From positions 1 to 7,609 of the forward strand of contig DUGE01000067.1 of the NCBI GenBank assembly GCA_013331595.1: a stretch of DNA of 7,609 nt, read 5' to 3'. The position numbers and the translations under genes were made by a program. Under the pieces are notes generated by a model. It was not told the DNA's origin. It did no database searches and saw only the letters and a list, made by a program, of their open reading frames with translations. Source of the stretch: Microcaldota archaeon. Lineage in GTDB: Archaea; Micrarchaeota; Micrarchaeia; Norongarragalinales; UBA10210. Below, one piece after another: positions 6,321 to 7,609 of the stretch (position 1 is its first letter; the number at the start of each line of letters is the position of its first letter).

Positions 6321-7025
6321 ATGAACGAAGGGGACTTTACTGAAGTGGAATTCACGGGAAAAGCGAATGGCAGCGTGTTTGAAACCACGTCCGCAGACGA
6401 AGCCAAGAAAGCAGGCATTTTCGAGGAAAACAGGCCCTACGGCCCAGTCTTGGCAGTGGCAGGAAAAAAAATGCTCGTGCCTGGCTTGGACGAAGAGATA
6501 GTCAAGGCAAAGGAAGGCGATTCTAAAAGCATAAGCCTCACGCCTGAAAAGGCGTTCGGCCCAAGGAATGCCGACCTCGTGCGGCTAATTCCCTCAAGCA
6601 AGTTCAAAGAGCAAGGCATAGGGCCAACCCCTGGAATGAGCATTGACGTTGACGGAATGCCCGCCCGCGTTGTTGGCGTTGAAGGGGGGCGCGTGCGCCT
6701 TGACTTCAACCACCCGCTTGCCGGGATGAATGTCGACTACTCGTTCAAAATAGTCAAAACTTACACCGGCACTCAAGACAAGGTTTCAGCACTGGTGAAA
6801 AACTTTTTCCCCAACGCAGGCGTGACAACCAAGCTCGAAGGGCAGACTGCCCGCTTTCTCATTCCCTCGGGCGTGCGCAAGGACGCTGCGTTCGTCCAGC
6901 AGAAATACCGCACAGTCGAACTCCTGCTTTCATTTGTCACAGATTTGAAGAAAGTGGTTTTCGAAGAGGAATACGCTGCAGAAAAGCCCGTGGAAAAGGC
7001 TGCTTCCGCAGGCGAAAAACCGTAA
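6321..7025 (+). CDS. FKBP-type peptidyl-prolyl cis-trans isomerase, long archaeal form
   Basis: The product of 234 residues catalyses cis-trans isomerisation of prolyl bonds and acts as a folding helper in the cytoplasm, since no signal peptide is present. Residues 1-80 and about 130-147 form the FKBP domain, with FTGK (11-14), VFETT (19-23), MLVPGLDEE (51-59) and EKAFG (76-80). The insert-in-flap chaperone domain lies between about 83 and 128, and the hallmark DFNHPLAG is at 128-135. A C-terminal domain of about 70 residues and a Lys/Glu/Ala tail follow, as in the archaeal FKBP26 group. Glu21 replaces the usual Asp of the VFDTT motif. I chose the ATG because GGTG lies nine bases upstream; a GTG at 6309 would add four residues and would use that same motif. 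Confidence 0.93.
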   Translation: MNEGDFTEVEFTGKANGSVFETTSADEAKKAGIFEENRPYGPVLAVAGKKMLVPGLDEEIVKAKEGDSKSISLTPEKAFGPRNADLVRLIPSSKFKEQGIGPTPGMSIDVDGMPARVVGVEGGRVRLDFNHPLAGMNVDYSFKIVKTYTGTQDKVSALVKNFFPNAGVTTKLEGQTARFLIPSGVRKDAAFVQQKYRTVELLLSFVTDLKKVVFEEEYAAEKPVEKAASAGEKP

Positions 7026-7028
7026 ATT

Positions 7029-7038
7029 CCCCCCCCCC
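7029..7038 (+). repeat. Run of ten Cs
   Basis: A ten-base C homopolymer lies four bases after the stop codon of the isomerase gene. The rest of 7026-7237 is A-rich and shows no gene other than shadows. It holds a weak AAAACC/GGTTTT hairpin (7087-7106) and short ATTGAAA repetitions near 7113-7135. Confidence 0.8.
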
Positions 7039-7237
7039 AACGAATTTTAGCGTAGGAAAAAGAATCCCACAACTGGAAGTGGCATGAAAACCTGAAATGC
7101 GGTTTTGCGATAATTGAAATTGAAAACATTGAAAGCGGAAGAAAAACAAAATCCAAAAAGCCAATTGAACTCATTACAAAAATCGCACTACAACAAAAAA
7201 ATCGTAAAGGCACATTACAAAAAAGAGGAAAAGCTAA

Positions 7238-7354
7238 ATGAGCGGCAGTCACGAAGGCCACGGCGACTTCATCCAAGTCTCAAGCGGAGAGCGTGCAACC
7301 CTATTGTTCATCCTCCTTCTCCTCGCCTACGCGCTCATGCAGACGTTACACTAA
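7238..7354 (+). CDS. 38-residue single-span membrane microprotein
   Basis: This short frame encodes a polar, His-containing head (MSGSHEGHGDFIQVSSGER) followed by a hydrophobic helix at residues 20-36 (ATLLFILLLLAYALMQT) and ends immediately after it in Leu-His. The ATG is preceded by GAGG with a spacing of nine bases, and the stop is TAA. The head-then-helix design, clean ribosome-binding site and codon use like its neighbours argue that it is real despite its length. It resembles the 72-residue cluster protein (820-1038) in the MS.....H..DF-like head and in AY..M...H at the helix end. No function can be assigned. Two longer overlapping plus-strand frames lack these signals. Confidence 0.65.
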   Translation: MSGSHEGHGDFIQVSSGERATLLFILLLLAYALMQTLH

Positions 7355-7384
7355 AAAAAAGCCCCTATTGTTTTCCAAGCTAAT

Positions 7385-7435
7385 CTCACCAAAAAAGGCG
7401 GGCCTGCCGAAGGATTTGAGTTTTATTCTGGTGAG
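7385..7435 (+). other. Long-loop inverted repeat between microprotein and antitoxin genes
   Basis: CTCACCA (7385-7391) and TGGTGAG (7429-7435) are exact inverted copies separated by 37 bases, with a GC-rich GGCGGGCCTGCC inside. It may be a terminator-like or structured RNA element. Nothing else is recognisable in 7355-7475. Confidence 0.3.
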
Positions 7436-7475
7436 GGTTAGAAAACACAACCAAATAACAAGCGCAAAGGCAAGT

Positions 7476-7484
7476 TTTAATATT
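7476..7484 (+). promoter_or_regulatory. TATA-like box before the antitoxin gene
   Basis: TTTAATATT lies about 55 bases upstream of the ATG at 7537. The predicted start of transcription, near 7505, falls inside the tandem 9-bp repeats. Confidence 0.45.
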
Positions 7485-7519
7485 TGAACGTATTAAACGT
7501 AATAAACGTAATAAACGTA
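7484..7519 (+). repeat. Four tandem 9-bp repeats, probable operator
   Basis: The units are TTGAACGTA, TTAAACGTA, ATAAACGTA and ATAAACGTA, perfectly adjacent. All share AACGTA, and the last two are identical. They lie between the TATA-like box and the antitoxin start. Ribbon-helix-helix antitoxins commonly bind tandem sites to repress their own operon, so this is a likely autoregulatory operator. Confidence 0.65.
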
Positions 7520-7536
7520 AAAATGGGGTGGCGGGT

Positions 7537-7609
7537 ATGGTGAGCTTGACGCTTTCGATTCCGAAAGAGATGAGGGAAGACATGGAAATGCATCCGGAAA
7601 TAAACTGGT
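7537..7609 (+). CDS. Ribbon-helix-helix antitoxin, VapB-like, cut by window end
   Basis: Only the first 24 residues are present. MVSLTLSIPKEM is the N-terminal strand pattern of MetJ/Arc/CopG-type DNA-binding proteins, and MEMHPEINW corresponds to the PEINWSEV signature of archaeal VapB-like antitoxins. Such proteins neutralise a partner toxin, often a PIN-domain ribonuclease encoded just downstream, and repress their own promoter. The G-rich GGGGTGGCGGG immediately before the ATG can serve as ribosome-binding site; a GTG three codons earlier (7528) is an alternative start. The tandem repeats upstream fit self-regulation. The toxin gene, if present, lies beyond the window. Confidence 0.75.
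   Translation, partial: MVSLTLSIPKEMREDMEMHPEINW

Noticed and set aside
7113..7135. ATTGAAA repetitions resembling the end of a CRISPR repeat
   Set aside because: The copies are short, irregularly spaced and not separated by spacers.
7114..7383. 89-codon plus frame overlapping the microprotein
   Set aside because: It is Lys/Arg-rich from A-rich non-coding DNA and has no ribosome-binding motif; the overlapping 38-codon frame has better start signals and a clear membrane helix.
7386..7583. Minus-strand frame with a LLRLLRLIR repeat
   Set aside because: The peptide repeat is only the translation of the 9-bp operator array on the opposite strand.

Overview
The window looks like an archaeal chromosome segment. 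The evidence is AT-rich TATA boxes placed about 25-30 bp upstream of likely transcript starts, G-rich Shine-Dalgarno motifs, an S-layer protein of the Methanococcus-like type, a long archaeal-type FKBP prolyl isomerase, and a start-of-gene ribbon-helix-helix antitoxin of the archaeal VapB type. Together with the many tiny, unrecognised membrane genes this suggests a DPANN-group archaeon (Diapherotrites, Micrarchaeota or similar). The archaeal call is fairly secure; the lineage is only an inference.

Layout. Bases 76-2012 on the minus strand hold a compact, co-directional block of six small genes with gaps of roughly 18-28 bases or overlaps. Four of them encode small proteins with a disordered N-terminus followed by a two-helix membrane hairpin, and these four appear to be diverged tandem paralogues. 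The other two are a 60-residue His/Cys-containing protein and a 72-residue protein with a single C-terminal membrane helix, and they overlap each other. A divergent promoter region (2013-2176) separates this block from a plus-strand gene for a 78-residue zinc-ribbon protein.

Bases 2414-2712 are a non-coding leader and promoter region for the dominant gene of the window, an 856-residue S-layer protein (2713-5283). The leader is long and can fold into several hairpins. The gene ends at a GC hairpin followed by a pyrimidine tract. Next come a membrane-anchored, sequon-rich 257-residue surface protein (5440-6213), whose TATA box shares a 12-bp identity with that of the S-layer gene, and a cytoplasmic FKBP-type isomerase (6321-7025).

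The right end holds a 38-residue single-helix membrane microprotein (7238-7354). After it come four tandem 9-bp repeats lying between a TATA-like box and the truncated antitoxin gene at the window edge.

Taken together the region is largely devoted to the cell envelope: the lattice protein, an accessory glycoprotein candidate, and at least six tiny membrane proteins. The most interesting candidates for something undescribed are the tandem hairpin-protein operon, the structured S-layer leader, and the microprotein that resembles one member of the operon. No RNA genes, CRISPR array or insertion sequence were seen.
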